Assembly (NCBI GenBank): GCA_963556255.1
Contig: OY744605.1
Location: 39,492,108 to 39,556,107 of the forward strand
Source of the DNA: Allolobophora icterica
Taxonomy: Eukaryota > Annelida > Clitellata > Crassiclitellata > Lumbricidae
Length of the DNA: 64,000 nt
Reading direction: 5' to 3'
The notes under the pieces were generated by a model. That model was not told the origin of the DNA. It ran no database searches and saw only the letters and a list, made by a program, of their open reading frames with translations. The position numbers and the translations under genes are program-made. Each line of letters begins with the position of its first letter. Position 1 is the stretch's first letter. This document shows, one piece after another, positions 49,411 through 62,039 of this stretch.

Positions 49411-50172
49411 CTTCTAGTAATGTTTACCACTTACACTCGAGATGTATTATAAGACGTTCGCATCGCTGAACGATGGCCTCCTCAGACATTGCAGTGATTC
49501 AGCCAAAACATCAGCTGCAGCAGCAGCGTCTTCGACTGAGTCATTTCAATGTGACATTCTTGATGCATCAGACTTAAGGGTGCCATTAATCTCGTCAAGA
49601 GGGAAGCTAGAGAACTTCGGCAGAGACGCGGCGTGGATTTTCGGTCTCCTTCAAGCACTTTTCTCGTGAATGTATAGTATTTGGATAAAGATAATTAACG
49701 ATGTTGTGATTAAGGACCGAATTGGGCCCTTAATTATTCACGAAACTGGGATGGCGGAACGCTTTCTCGTCTAACGTTGCAGCCACGGTTAAATCATTGT
49801 TAACAGTAACAGTCCCATCACTTTGTAATTGTTGTAATTATAAATGTAACAAGATATACGTAGTACCTCTTCAAGAGAGACTCGCAGAGGCAGTGAGGCA
49901 CTATGATTATATTTTAGGTATATTCTCTGTTTAACTCTAATTTATATGCAAGGAGACCTTGCTCACCAACGCAGGTCTTAAAGCTTCGGGTAAAGTCATA
50001 TCTGATCGCAATCGTTTCTTAGCTTGTAACAATATGAAGCAAGAAAACATTGTCATTCCAATAAAGAACTGCTCAAAAACTGTCTGATATTTCAACTTTA
50101 GCTCAAAGATAGAAGAAATTGCATCTACCTTCTAATTTTGCCTTCGCTCTTTTAGAGATTATTCAGACTTAC

Positions 50173-50404
50173 TTCTGGACCATTTAATCGTATCTTGCCG
50201 TTCTTCTAGAAAACCACTCAGCTGGAAATGAGGCGAACATAGTTTAGAATGTTTTGTAGGGGTATGGTCTTCTCGAGGAGTAGTCTTAACCCATTTCTTA
50301 CGTAGCTCTGCATTCCTGATTGGAAAGGAATGACACGTTATTTCATTATTATTTCCAATAGCTGGACAATCACGACATCCACTTCTACAGCCAAGCCTCA
50401 ACAT
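50173..50404 (-). CDS. THAP-type zinc finger exon
   Basis: Encodes CRDCPAIGNNNEITCHSFP, ELRKKWVKTTPRED and SKLCSPHFQLSGF, which fit the THAP C2CH finger (C...C, HxFP, W, CxxHF). It ends in a donor (CAGAA|GTAAGT at 50,172). THAP domains occur in host regulators and in P-element-like transposases. Without a downstream exon I cannot tell which. The first residues (MLRLGCRSGC) are slightly unlike the usual MPxxC start. Confidence 0.6.
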
Positions 50405-50565
50405 TAATTAACCATTTAAAATTTATCTTGAACTAAACTACACATAAATCTACGTGAGATACCATACAGCAGTCGTCTGCTTGTATATAAACGAACCCTC
50501 TTCCATAGATAACCATAGAGAACTATAGGTAAAATCGAAACGTAAGTCTAACCTATAGTTGTATC

Positions 50566-50958
50566 CAGCGGCGTAACCAGGGCTTCAAAATAATTACGCA
50601 GCTTGTAACACTGAGGGGAGGGGTCTGGGGAGGGGGCTGAGCCCCTTCCCCAGGGTAAGAAATTTTTTATTTAGAGGTTTGTAATGGTGCATTCTGGAGA
50701 CCATCTTTTTGGTTAAAAGTAAGAAAATTTTACATAAGTTCTATATATAGAGGTTTTTTATCATATGATATAGACCCTATATATACTTTATTTCGCTCAA
50801 AGCAGAAACACGAAGATTACAAAATATCGCAAAACGAAAAGCAATAGTGCGAAAATACAAAAAACCTATGGTGCCCTCAATTTACAATGTCCAAAAAACA
50901 AAAAACCGTAAAAATCTTTACGCAGTTGCGTAATTGCGTAATGCTGGTTACGCGCCTG
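50566..50958. mobile_element. hAT-type MITE with perfect 8-bp TSD (393 bp)
   Basis: Ends CAGCGGCGTAACCAG and CTGGTTACGCGCCTG are imperfect inverted repeats, with further TTACGCA-type inverted units inside. Flanked by the exact 8-bp duplication GTTGTATC (50,558-50,565 and 50,959-50,966). Confidence 0.85.
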
Positions 50959-51905
50959 GTTGTATCAACATATATACATGCATGTGAACAGCATTAAGCA
51001 TGATCTAGATATACAGCAATCTTCTTCTAAAAATAACCCGGAAGAATTGAACCACTGCCCGTACTCTGGTAGTGCCAGACCCGAGCAATAATAAAGGGGA
51101 AAGGCGACGCTATTTCGTTGTGACACAGAATATTAGCCTATGTTATGTCATGTTAAACAGAAACTACTCTACTAACTTAATCTCACCAAATTCCAACACA
51201 TTGTTCTAACTAACTATCGGTGCCGTATGATGGCGCACGAACGGTTGAGAACTGTTCAAAGAAATTTCTACCGACGTCAACGGTCTTTGTTGTCACAAGA
51301 TGTCGTTAAACTCTGGATCCATCCATCCAAGTAAATACAGTTACAAGTACACATGTTCAAACGCAGACGGAGAATGACCTGGCAAAGTTCATGGACCAAT
51401 TGAGATTGCGGAGACCTGAGAAGACGGGCTGACCTGTCAGTCCTGACTAACATTATAGAAGTCCATGTACAGGCCTACGTTATCCTTGATTTTTATAACT
51501 ATTCTTGTATGTAATTACGTAGGGCACTATATATATAATATATATATACACACGTAATTAGATACAAGAACACTTTTAAAAATCAAGGATAACCTGAAAC
51601 TCTGGCGACGTATATATATACACGCATATATTTATACACGCATATATATATGCATAGGCTAATTTAAAAAACGAACAGGTGCAGTGAGTTATGCCAACCG
51701 CTGATTCTCAGTTGATAATCGTCAGATTGGCATTTCAGTGCACTTGAAAACGCTTTAATTTATACATAGAATAATTTCGCAAAAATTAGAATGGTAGATT
51801 TTCAAGGACTTTAAAATACTGTAAGCTTTCTGAAGACCTTAATATGCTATACTTAAAAAATGCGTCGTTGTAGCATTTCCAATGTCATCCACATCCTGCT
51901 GTAGA

Positions 51906-52282
51906 CAGTGGTTTTCAAACTTTTTGGATCAGGGACCCTTATTTTTTCTAGGCATAGCTCGCGGACCCAAGTATTTAAAAACAGTAAAATTTATCACTTA
52001 GGCCTAAAATCAATTTGGTCAAAATAACAGGCAGACTATTTCCACAATACAACCTTGCTTAAGACGACGAGGACTATTATAATATAAAAAGTAACACTGA
52101 ATAAATTGTTATTAACTTCCTGTAGGCCCTAATAATTTGAAAACACAGGCTGTTCAATGAGTGTTCATGCTAAATGCAGTGTTAATCACCGTTAGTGAAT
52201 ATTTTCAGAACGGCCTCGCGGACCCCCGCCATATCCTTCTCGGACCCCTCTTGGACCGCGGACCACAGTTTGAAAAACGCTG
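51906..52282. mobile_element. hAT-type MITE (377 bp)
   Basis: Left end CAGTGGTTTTCAAACTTTTT, right end AGTTTGAAAAACGCTG; GGACCC/GGGTCC-type subterminal repeats (GGACCC near 51,963 and several at 52,215-52,255). This is the common hAT non-autonomous layout. Flanks are similar but not an exact duplication. Confidence 0.7.
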
Positions 52283-52289
52283 TGCTAGA

Positions 52290-55200
52290 GGCACCCATGC
52301 ACTTCTGCTGAAGGCATAAACCATATTCTCATTCCTTCGCCTCTTCCACTCGTAGTAAGGCTTTATAACCGGAGGCAAGTGATGGACAATTGGGATTTTT
52401 CGTTCCTGGATGATTCTGAGAAGGATCGAGAAATCCGATTGCATTCAATTAGAACAGAATTTAATTCCGGGTCCAAATCGAATTTTCCAAGACACTGCGG
52501 TAATTCTGTTTGCAGGGATCAGAATTTCGTTCGAATTTGGCGTAAAAATTGCTTAGTGTTACAATAGCATTGGGAACACCAAAACATTGGCTAGACATAA
52601 AAACAAGCCAAACTCGTCACCGCGTCTGAATTATTCCCGTAAATTATTGCTATTATTGTCGTTGTTGTTGTTGTCGTCGTCGTCGTTGTTGTTGTTGTAT
52701 TATAATTACGAAATATTTTGTGAGTTCAAGAGGTCACGAGCAGCTTGAGCCATAACGCAACAGCAATTCTTAATATCCCCATGTTGCGGATTTCAATATT
52801 TCCAGGATTGTTCAACCATTTGCCCAGAAGGCTTAATCGTCAATCTCCTCGTCAGTCAACAAGTCATGTCACTCGTGTTCCACCTCTAACTGATTGACGG
52901 AACCGTCAAAACACGAAAATCGGGTGAATCCATGCATCCTTAACAGATATGTAGGCCTATGTGCACGGATATTATATACATATATGTATATATATATATA
53001 TATATGCGTAAGCGTGGCGCCCCCATGCGTGTATAATTAATCAGTACTTTGTATATAGCACTTGTGGGTTTCAGCGTGCATCTTCGTAAACATCTTATGA
53101 GTGACGCAGTACAGTTGCATCAGCAGATTATAAACTCATCAGCCGCAGAAATCTGTCAATATGGATAATATAGCCTGTATGAGCGTAGGAGGAACTCGGA
53201 TTGGTTCCTGGTATCAGCTACGTGTCCGAGAAAAGTCATTTCTATTGATCTTTGACGTAGTGGCCCTAGCTGTCAGTTAGTTCCAACTACCACTTCAGAT
53301 TGTAGGAACTAACCTCATTGTCAGAGGTGGACAGGTTCATGTCAGTTTTTCACCTCTACAACCCAAGTTCGACTAACAGGTCTGCCATTTCAAAGCAAGC
53401 GAACTGTTCAAGACCTCGTTGGCGATAATCGTAGAGAGAGGGGGGAGTGCCTGATTAATGATTAAACCCAATACAAGTGGATAGGTGTAAAAAAGTACAC
53501 GCTGTGTGCCTTACTATTTCTGTCCACGCTGCATAGCATTCATAGAAACAGGTCGTAAACGATGTAACGTTAAGACAAGTTTGTCTTTACTCAGCCAAAA
53601 GATTTAAGAGGCACTTAACTGTGTGTGCAGCATTCAAATCAAAAGTCAAATCAAAAGCTTTATTGCAACCGAAGACAAGGTAACGTACATGATAATTGGC
53701 TACATATAGTTGTCAACGGATCGCAAAAGGACCGCCCAAAGGGACCGCTAAGAGGGTCTCCTATGCAGTTGGAGTAACAACTTATAAATTATAACTGACT
53801 CGTTCGCACTATCCCTGGGCCGTTCGATGTGATTAGACCGTTAAACGTTCGAGTGACCATGCACTGGGATGGGGCTATAAGAAAAATAAACGGGTAGGGC
53901 AAACAATCTTAACTAATTTAACTAATTATTAGCTAGTTCCCTAACTCTCCCGGAGTCATACCGGCAGACCAAGTGCTGTATACAACCTTATTGGCAAGTA
54001 GACCATACAATGCAATACATGCATGATTTCAAGGCAAGAGACCACAATTATTCAGATAGATATTTCAAACGATTGTACATTCTTCCTCCTCTTCTTCTCG
54101 ATGTCTTTCGCACTGCTCTAATTTCCATCCACCATATACCGCTCTGAACCCGACTTTACCTTCCTCACGGATTTTTATTTGACTGAGCGCCTATAAATAA
54201 TCGGGTTGTAGTGACTTAGTTGTTTGGGCGCTAAAGACATCCATGGATCACGATTACAATGTAATCGAAGATATATAACTAAACTTTGACTAAACGCGAG
54301 AAATGAACCGGACTTGACAAAACACCGAAACGAATTCACCACTCGCTCGACATCTTGCACCGATCGCCGCCAAAGTTGGTCTTTCATCAGGAGATGATGG
54401 TAAGGACGATGTTTTACAGCATGTTTGCAAAAGGATTCGACAACCGGTACTCTATCTAAAGACATAAACATGGAATGCATATTTGCAGTCGCAGTTGATC
54501 AACTACGTACACCGTCTCTCATCCACAGCTGCAGTGGATATGAGGCACTTCCACTCAGCGAACAACTGCCAACATAAATACATATGTCCATACTGTTGTA
54601 CTCGGCAGACGTCAGAGATTTGGCTTAGACAGTTATGGAAACTGTTAGCTGAAGCCATATGGTCAGAATTTATGGCTAAAGTTACGACGCTTTCGTTTCT
54701 GATGTATGCTTTTGCTTATTTATTTGATATACTAAGTAACAAAACTGTCAACTTGGAAAAGATTCACCCGAACGATAACTCTGGCTAAAGGTTACACTCA
54801 GCAACTGAAAGCAACATTCAGCGGCATCTCCTTCTCTCGCCAACTCGTCTCGTTAGGACTGTAAAAATTGACCACTGTTCTAAGTGTAGGGTACGAAATC
54901 ATGGCAATTCAAAGGTTTCGAACATGGCCATGGGTCTTGGAACTTGGAAGTGTTGTAAGCTTTCCCGTCTGAGCAAACGCTAAGGACTCTAGAATTATCT
55001 GTGAAAACTCACTCTTAAACAGTTGATCTATAAAGTGTAAATTCACGATCACAACCGGCAGTTTTACCACCATGAGTGTGGAGCTTGATGTTTGACCTGT
55101 ACTGGGAGGAGTTGAGCGTCTTCTATAACCGACCAATTAATCAAGCCCAGCAGCCAACAGTCACTATGATCTGCAGCAAGTGCAGCGTGGACATACCTGG

Positions 55201-55450
55201 CCTACAGAAAAGAACAATGATTGCTGCGTACGGTGCATAGTCATCGTGAGCTGATCCATATAAATAACATAGAACAGTTCTTTGTACAAACTTCCATCAC
55301 CCACTACAAATTGGTCTGGAGTTGTCGTGGGGGTTAAAACCGATTTCCGTCTTGATTTTTCATGGTTCTGATTGAATTTTGGCCTAGGGTAGGAACCCAC
55401 ACTTACCGGGGAATCCAACCCTGCTTTTCTAATCTCATCCCAAGATTGAT
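52290..55450. other. No gene recognised; microsatellites and a reverse SINE/LINE tail
   Basis: Contains GTT/GTC runs (52,650-52,700), a TA run near 52,975-53,010 and CAAATCAAAAGCTTTATTGCAA at 53,637-53,668, which looks like the inverted tail of a retroelement. Short frames show no domains. Confidence 0.4.
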
Positions 55451-55462
55451 CGTGCTGCGTTT

Positions 55463-55882
55463 CAGGGCATATTTTAACTGTATAACTAGTGGGACAAATG
55501 TCCCAGTAGTCTTAGGATTTGTCCCAGTAGTGAGGCGGATTTGTCCCAGGCAATGCATGTATAAAGTATAACTAGTGGGACAAATTTAGGAAGAATTGAA
55601 AGATTTGTCCCAGTAGTAAAAGGAGAAAAGTATGACATTAATGTTGAACGACCCCGTATTATTGGTTGGAGACCCGAGAGAAGTTGTAAAAAAAGGTGAT
55701 GACTAAAAAAAAAAAAAAAAGGTCATCAACTTTTTTGGGAGATGAATTTTAAAAAAAAGTCAAAAAATGTAAGTTTGCGGACATTAATTCCTAAAAAATT
55801 TCTTCGACCAGACCATGAAAGATTATGCTAGACCCATGGCTGACTTTGTCCCAGTAGTCAAAATTCCTTAAAATATGCACTG
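55463..55882. mobile_element. Small TIR transposon with TTGTCCCAGTAGT repeats (420 bp)
   Basis: GGCATATTTTAA at the left and TTAAAATATGCA at the right are inverted. TTTGTCCCAGTAGT occurs several times in the body and its complement at the left arm. The flanks share the 9-bp direct repeat GCTGCGTTT (55,454-55,462 and 55,883-55,891), which would suit a Mutator-like duplication. Confidence 0.6.
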
Positions 55883-55947
55883 CTGCGTTTGGTCTATCAG
55901 CAAAACAGACAATTATTGACAATGGCCTCAAATACAAGCATAAGGTT

Positions 55948-56502
55948 CTAGAAGATGGGAGAATGCGGTGAGACTTGCCTGAAATTTGAAGCAGACGAAT
56001 CGTTTGCCAGTCGCTTCGTCGACCCTGAGATCGGTTGGAACTTTGTGACTCTGCGGGGACTAATGATGCTCGGACTGAGGCCACACATCGACGGAGGGAT
56101 CGACCTCGACGTCAGGTACGTCTGGATCTCAAAACCGGACGACGAAGACTGATTAGGCGGTTTCACATGCGCCACTCCTGATCGAATCGAGTTGCGATGT
56201 GCTTGGAGTCGTTCTTGAACAGCGGATTCGAGGGACGAGGACCAGTTTCGATACGAGTCCTCCCTACCCCTAGGAGCAGAAGAACCTGCGGTTGCTGCGG
56301 TGGGCGTGTAGAACACATCCGATGTGTCCGACTTATGACCGACCCAGCTGTGTTGTCTCGAAGTGACCGATGATGAATTGCTGATCCGTCTGTCATCGTC
56401 CACGGATCCGGCCTCTCCGCGAAGATAGTTGTCGACGGATCGCGGACTGAAATTGAACCAGGACATCGCAAGTCTTCCGCCACCGCTGCCGCAACGCGAC
56501 AA
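55948..56502 (-). CDS. Candidate host exon, Ser-rich, unidentified
   Basis: An open minus-strand frame of up to 184 codons starts MSRCGSGGG or, internally, MSWFNFSPRSVDNYL. It is Ser/Arg-rich with no simple repeats, and is bounded upstream by an acceptor-like TTCAATTTCAG near 56,440. It lies upstream of PDE4 on the same strand, so it could be a 5' exon of a long PDE4 isoform. No PDE4 motif proves this. A shorter plus-strand frame (55,955-56,152), ending near a CAG|GTACGT donor at about 56,116, competes with it. Confidence 0.25.
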   Translation of the reverse strand: MSRCGSGGGRLAMSWFNFSPRSVDNYLRGEAGSVDDDRRISNSSSVTSRQHSWVGHKSDTSDVFYTPTAATAGSSAPRGREDSYRNWSSSLESAVQERLQAHRNSIRSGVAHVKPPNQSSSSGFEIQTYLTSRSIPPSMCGLSPSIISPRRVTKFQPISGSTKRLANDSSASNFRQVSPHSPIF

Positions 56503-57518
56503 TATCCGCGATCAACCGATTCCCTATCTGGCGAAAAGTGTTCGTGTCGTGTCACCAGTTGTTGTGGGTGCATCACACGACGTCACTTCACGAGATGAAC
56601 GAGAGATGGCGCCACTTTCTTCGTTTAAGTTACTCTGACGACGATGTCTTGTCTAACACGACCCGAGCTACGTGGATCATCAAATGGCTGAACCTATCTG
56701 TCGTTTTAATGTCAACTGCAGTATTTTTTTAGATAAATGCCTCGGGAAATGGCTCTATAAAAATTATAGATTGGTATAAATCATGAGATCGAGGTGTGTG
56801 CTAATTGACCACTATCTAAAGCCGCAATTCCTGTAGTTGTTAAATCGCGATTGCCCTGTCGGGTGCGCTACCTTTATAGTCAATCTGCTTAAGAGAGTGT
56901 TTATACCGATTGTTCGACCTTCGTGGGCTGTGCTCAAAGAGTAGGCGAGAGACTGTAGAGACGGTTACGACTTGCGGAGAGAGCCAACGTATGGGCGCGA
57001 AGTTTCATCGGTAGGCGTGGGCAATCTCGGTTGATAAAGGCCTTTCCCCGAACACTTCCGTTCACCTATGGGGGCAGCCCCCGCGGGCATATGCTAGGCA
57101 AGCTGCAGAGGACGGGACCGGTCTACGTAAACAGGAGCTTCCTGTTGAGCAAAGCCAGCAACACCGATGAACAACATTCTTCGACGAAAGCCGGCGTTGG
57201 CTCCGAGCTGCTGCTGCTGCTGCTGTGGCTGCTGCTGCTGCTGCAACTGGAAAGACCGAAGGCATCTATTGATATGACTGCCATGGATGAATGCGGGCGG
57301 CGCTGAAGGCTGTGTGTCTGCGTCCAAATGCGTTGTATCCTCTACGCCTATATATACTCAGGCAATAGGAGCTACTGCGGCTGCTCCAGCTGCTGGTTCC
57401 TTTAGGTGCATTTCATTTTAGATTTATGGATACGTATGAACGCATAAATGCGCATATATATAGGCTATGAATATACACGAATATATGCATAGTATTACAT
57501 ACTTGCAATTATGCAAAC

Positions 57519-57710
57519 ATGCATACATACATACATACATACATCAAACATACATGCACACATGCATGCATACATACATACATATGCGTACATATACGTA
57601 TACGCCTACATACATACATACATACATACATACATACATACATACATACATACATACATACATACATACATACATACATACATACATACATACATACATA
57701 CATACATACA

Positions 57711-57741
<31 letters not shown>

Positions 57742-58010
57742 GCATCATACATACATACATACATGCATACATCATGCATACATATGTAGTTATGTACATG
57801 ATACATACAAACATACATACGTCATTCGTACATACAAATATACATACATCATACATACATACAAATATACATACATCATACACATACATACATACATACA
57901 GACATACATGCATACATACATGCATCAAACATACATGCGTACTTACATACCTACATACATCATACATGCATGCATGCATACATACATACATACGTACATA
58001 CATACATAGG
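57519..58010. repeat. (ACAT)n array, degenerate
   Basis: A pure ACAT block at 57,603-57,740 is flanked by degenerate ACATGC/ACATCA units. HTYI and YVCM frames are repeat translations. Confidence 0.95.
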
Positions 58011-58199
58011 GCTGTGAATGTGCATACACACACATATTTTACTTTGGCTTATTGCACGGCTGCCATGAGTTGTTGGGCTGTGTTTCTAATTATATGTAAT
58101 CTGATTGTCACGTTTTTATTCTCCAATTTATTTTTCTGTTCGACAATCTGTCTCTGCTTTCTGACAAACGTTCTCCGCTATCCGACGGTCGAACAAGCG

Positions 58200-58810
58200 G
58201 CGTCTTCAGAGGCTCTCCTCGATGGGCAAAGTCAGCCTCCTCCTCCTCCTCCTCCTCTCCTTCTCTTCTTTCTTTGCCTCCTCCTCTTTTTCTCTTCTTT
58301 CTTTGCCTCCTCCTCTCCTCCTCTTCTTTCTTTGCCTCCTCCTTCATTCTGAACTTAAAGATGTGCATAGAACACAGAGATAAAAAAAACGAGGAATTGG
58401 AAGAGGACGAGAAGGAGAAGGAGGAGGGATATTTGCACGTCATCAGCAACCAACGCATACACGTCTTTCTCGCATGCACCCAACTCCAGAGGCAATGGCC
58501 TAGGGAAAGAGGAGCCCTGTGCTGAACCTCGAATCAACCTCCCTCTTCGCCACCCCTCCATCCTCTCCTCACCGACGCTACCTTCACCTTCTACTTCTCT
58601 CCGTCTTTCTCTTCATCCTCGTCTTCTATTCCTCCTACCGCTTCTTCCCCGCTAATTCATCGTCCTCAACTTCCTGTTCCTCCTGCTCCTCTTCATTCTC
58701 CTCGTCCTTGTCTTTCACTTCCTCCTACTCCTCTTCCTGCACGTGCCTTTCCTTTACCACATCCTCCATCTCCTCCGCTTCCCCTTCTTTCCTTCCTCGT
58801 TCTCCTTCTC
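58200..58810. repeat. CTCCT/CTTCCT pyrimidine-rich low-complexity tract
   Basis: Long pyrimidine-rich region with TTCTTTCTTTGCCTCCTCCTC tandem units at 58,255-58,345. Ser/Pro-rich frames are compositional. Confidence 0.8.
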
Positions 58811-59989
58811 CTCCGCAGACTGCCTGAATGCATCCAGGAGATAATTAAATCTAAGATAAAAGCCCTTGAGTCTATATTACGTGTCACGGTCGCTTTCCGT
58901 TTGCATCGAAAAGACAAACACGACACGCGTCTATACATGGATACATATGCAGGCCTTAATCTGGGCCTTCAGTAACAGGGGCCTACATGCGACGAGGATA
59001 AATCACGAAGCATGTTCTTCCTAGAACTATAATATTAATAAGCTTTACTACATATTATTTGCCGATATATTTACAGCAGTATTATTCCTGTGTATACCGG
59101 TAAATAGGCCTATCCCTGTATTGCGTGAAACCCAAGATTGTAGATAATGTCCTTGTTAAAAGGCGATCGCAGATTTACGATGCATCGCAACAGATATGCA
59201 TTTGACATATTTTAGTCCGTAATTATAGTCTTCGAGAAACATTCTAGATGTCTGATCTGAAAAATCATCAGATCATTAAAATCGCGCTTAATGACTCAAC
59301 TGTCTGTCTCTCTGTTTGTCTTCGTTCATATGGGTGTGTGACCCTCTGTGCACTGTTTTCAGTTTGTGTGTCTACGTGCACCGAACAATCTCTGTATTTT
59401 ACTGTCCTGCCTGCTTTGTCTCTAATTTCTCTGCTTATATCTGATTTATATCGGAAGTCATCAAGTGCAAATTACGAGCTTATATATACATATATCCATA
59501 TATATATCCATATATATATATATCCATATATATATCCATATTTATATACGGGACCTCTAGCCTACTATAGCTTACATATATACAATACAGTCAATTTACA
59601 TAGCATGCATAAATAATAGGACTTGCATTTGAGCCTGTACATGTAGGTGCATTATGATTATATTCTGTCGTTGTATATTTATGTTGAATGCTATTTATGT
59701 TGAACCCTATATACATGTGTGTATATATGAGTGTGTATTGATTTTTATATGCCTGGATTCAACCTCTCGAGCAACTAATAAACAGGTGCTGCGGGTGAAT
59801 CAGAAACTTTAATTTAAATTTTTATTTCGTCATAGATGAATGCATGCTTCATTGCTTGTATAATAATCGACAAATATTGCTGTAGCATCGTGGTTGTACT
59901 TGTACGTGATTGAAAACACGCAGGCCTACAGGTATATCATGCGCATCTCGACCGAGGTCTAGACCTGAACTCATGCAAATTATTTTATT

Positions 59990-60265
59990 GTATCCAGAAA
60001 TTTCTAAAGCGCCTCTCGCAGAATAACTATTCAGAGGCATTGTTAGCACTCAAGCCCCGGGGAAACAGAAATGCCTTTAGAGAACGCGAGACCGATGAGG
60101 AAAGGCCAGTCATTAGTTTGGCCCTGAGCAGAGGGAAGGTCGTTCGAGATGGTGGGACAGACTACAGCAAACGCCCGATGCTGGGTCAAGGCAGTTTTAG
60201 TCCTGGGTATAAAAAGATCAAGCCGATTTGCAGAGCGCAACGAGCGAGAAGATGCAGATAATGGC
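59990..60265 (-). pseudogene. LINE ORF2 C-terminus and 3' tail (CR1/L2/jockey-like)
   Basis: Minus-strand frame SLRSANRLDLFIPRTKTALT then HRAFAVVCPTISNDLPSA matches the conserved LINE ending [LI].VPR.RT...G.RAFS[VA].AP..WN.LP. It is followed leftward by GAGAGGCGCTTTAGAAATTT, the GCGCTTTA-type 3' tail. Confidence 0.65.
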
Positions 60266-60776
60266 TTTCGCAGATAGACCCTATACGTATATATAGACAC
60301 AAAGCGAATGGTGCCGAAATGCTACTGATGTGATTGTATACAGCAAAAGTTGTTAGAGAGTATTTAACACATTATCATTGCAGCTGACAATCTGTAGACC
60401 AGACTGACCAGAGTGGCATTTGAACCAAACTGATAAGGAGAAGAAGTCGGTTAGTTTGAAAATTTCTCATCGGCTTCAATGCAGGCGATGATGTCTTTAG
60501 ATCGAATTATTTTGTGTGAGAGTCACTCGTCCGCCGTAGCAGCTGCTCTGCTTCCTCTCTCTGGTCTCTCTGGCAACCTGACTCGGGCCTCCACTGGACA
60601 TTGATCTCTGGACAACCCCTCTGATTCGACGAAGCGCTCGTGAATACGACGCAGCGCTCGTGAATATGTGGGTGCTTTGCGCTTAGTTTTAGAGTAGCTC
60701 TTTTAGAAACTTGGCGTTTACGATCACGATCATGTAGTGATCAAAGAACTTGCAGAAGCCTAACCTCATGTTGTTG

Positions 60777-60870
60777 TCTGACTGACTGACTGACTGACTG
60801 AATGAATGAATGATTGATTGATTGAATGATTGATTGACTGAATAAATTAATGACTGACCGACCAACTGAT
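60777..60870. repeat. GACT/GATT/AATG tetranucleotide array
   Basis: CTGACTGACTGACTGA followed by AATGAATG and ATTGATTG blocks. Confidence 0.9.
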
Positions 60871-61126
60871 TGAATGGCTGAGTGGCTGAATTGACGGCTG
60901 GATGGTCAAAGACAATCGAATTTGAAGCGCTGTAGTAATAAATTATAGCGAATGACCATATATCAAAGAATGGACGACAGAATTATAAATAAAATTAATT
61001 AACTGATTCCTTCATTCGTCCTCATATTCGTTTAACTATTTACTCATTTTCATATTCGTTTTCGTTAATTCTTGAGTTCGTTATTTATTTATTTATTTAT
61101 TCATGTCGTGATTCTACGGTGCTTAC

Positions 61127-61300
61127 TGTTCTCAGATGACGTTCGTAGCGTACCACTTGGGGGCGAAACCTCTGGTAATTCACTGTTTTCTGCCGTAGAC
61201 CAGTAGAATGAAGATCCTCGTCGGTGATGGCTTCTGAGGCAGACGATGACAAACAAGACGCAGAAGATGCTGCGGAGGTAGAGTCTGAGATAGTTCGTCA
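61127..61300 (-). pseudogene. Degenerate duplicate of the PDE4 RRESF exon
   Basis: The minus strand aligns with exon 17,978-18,220. A HHRRGSSFYWSTAENSELP frame parallels HHRRESFLYRSTADNSDQP, and the donor GAGAACA|GTAAG is conserved. The PKA-site RRES is changed to RRGS. Upstream the frame is broken by small deletions relative to the functional copy. Flanking ATTCGTT-rich sequence is also shared, so this is a segmental duplication and not a retrocopy. It could be a dead exon or a remnant of an alternative one. Confidence 0.75.
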
Positions 61301-61629
61301 GTTGGTTCCGCTGTTATATATTGTTGCTGCAGCTGGCAATCTTTCTACCATAGTGGCCTCGTGTATGATTTACTCTGCCTATAGTCATGTATCGTTCTAA
61401 ACCCGACCGTGCGTTCGCAGTTAGAGAGTGTTTTCGGTTGTGAGTTTCTTTTTGCTTTGTCTGCGCATTTGCCTAACTTCTTCAAACACCACATGATCGC
61501 AGTAACTCTTTCGCGGGCTTTTGGGGCATTTTGTTGACGTGTGATATATTGTTTTGGCAAAACTTGCAGGCATAATCTAAATACTCATCGCTCTAAAATG
61601 CAATTGCTTATTTGTGTTAGATGGTGCTA

Positions 61630-61850
61630 TGGCTCAATCCAGGTCCTTTGCCTGAATAGGTTCCTCGCTTTGGAACCGACTTCCTTCTGCTGTCCGCAAC
61701 GCCATTCTCTGTGGAAGAGTTGCTTCTTCCATTTCTCATCTTAAATCCTGCTTTTTCTCGTGGGGTCTCGCGCACTGGGAGCGCCTCTGAATGGTAGGCC
61801 CTATATACCGCGAGAGGCGCTTTATAAATGCCAATATGCAATACAATGCA
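61630..61850 (+). pseudogene. LINE ORF2 C-terminus and 3' tail (jockey/CR1-like)
   Basis: A frame reads LWNRLPSAVRNAILCG and ISHLKSCFF, the usual end of LINE reverse transcriptases (WN.LP..[VL]R.A.S...FK..LK..LF). The tail follows with GGGAGCGCCTCTGAATGG and GAGAGGCGCTTTATAAATGC. Confidence 0.7.
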
Positions 61851-62039
61851 GATGCAGCGGCAAGAGTTTTCATCGATGAAATCATCCTGCACTATAAGTT
61901 TGAAGTTTTTTGCAAACTTTTAAAATAAAAATACTATGATATTCGTTTTATTTACAGACTGATTTGTTGTAAGTAAACAGCAAAACGGAAAATTACCATA
62001 AATATATTCACAGATTAGATCTGTTTTCATAGGTCTAGC

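Noticed and set aside
55955..56152. Plus-strand 65-codon frame with a following CAG|GTACGT as a gene start
   Set aside because: It overlaps a longer minus-strand frame and shows no recognised domain; left only as a competing hypothesis in the entry for 55,948-56,502.
57467..58352. 277-codon HTYIHTYI frame as a gene
   Set aside because: Translation of an ACAT array running into a CT-rich tract; no non-repetitive domain.
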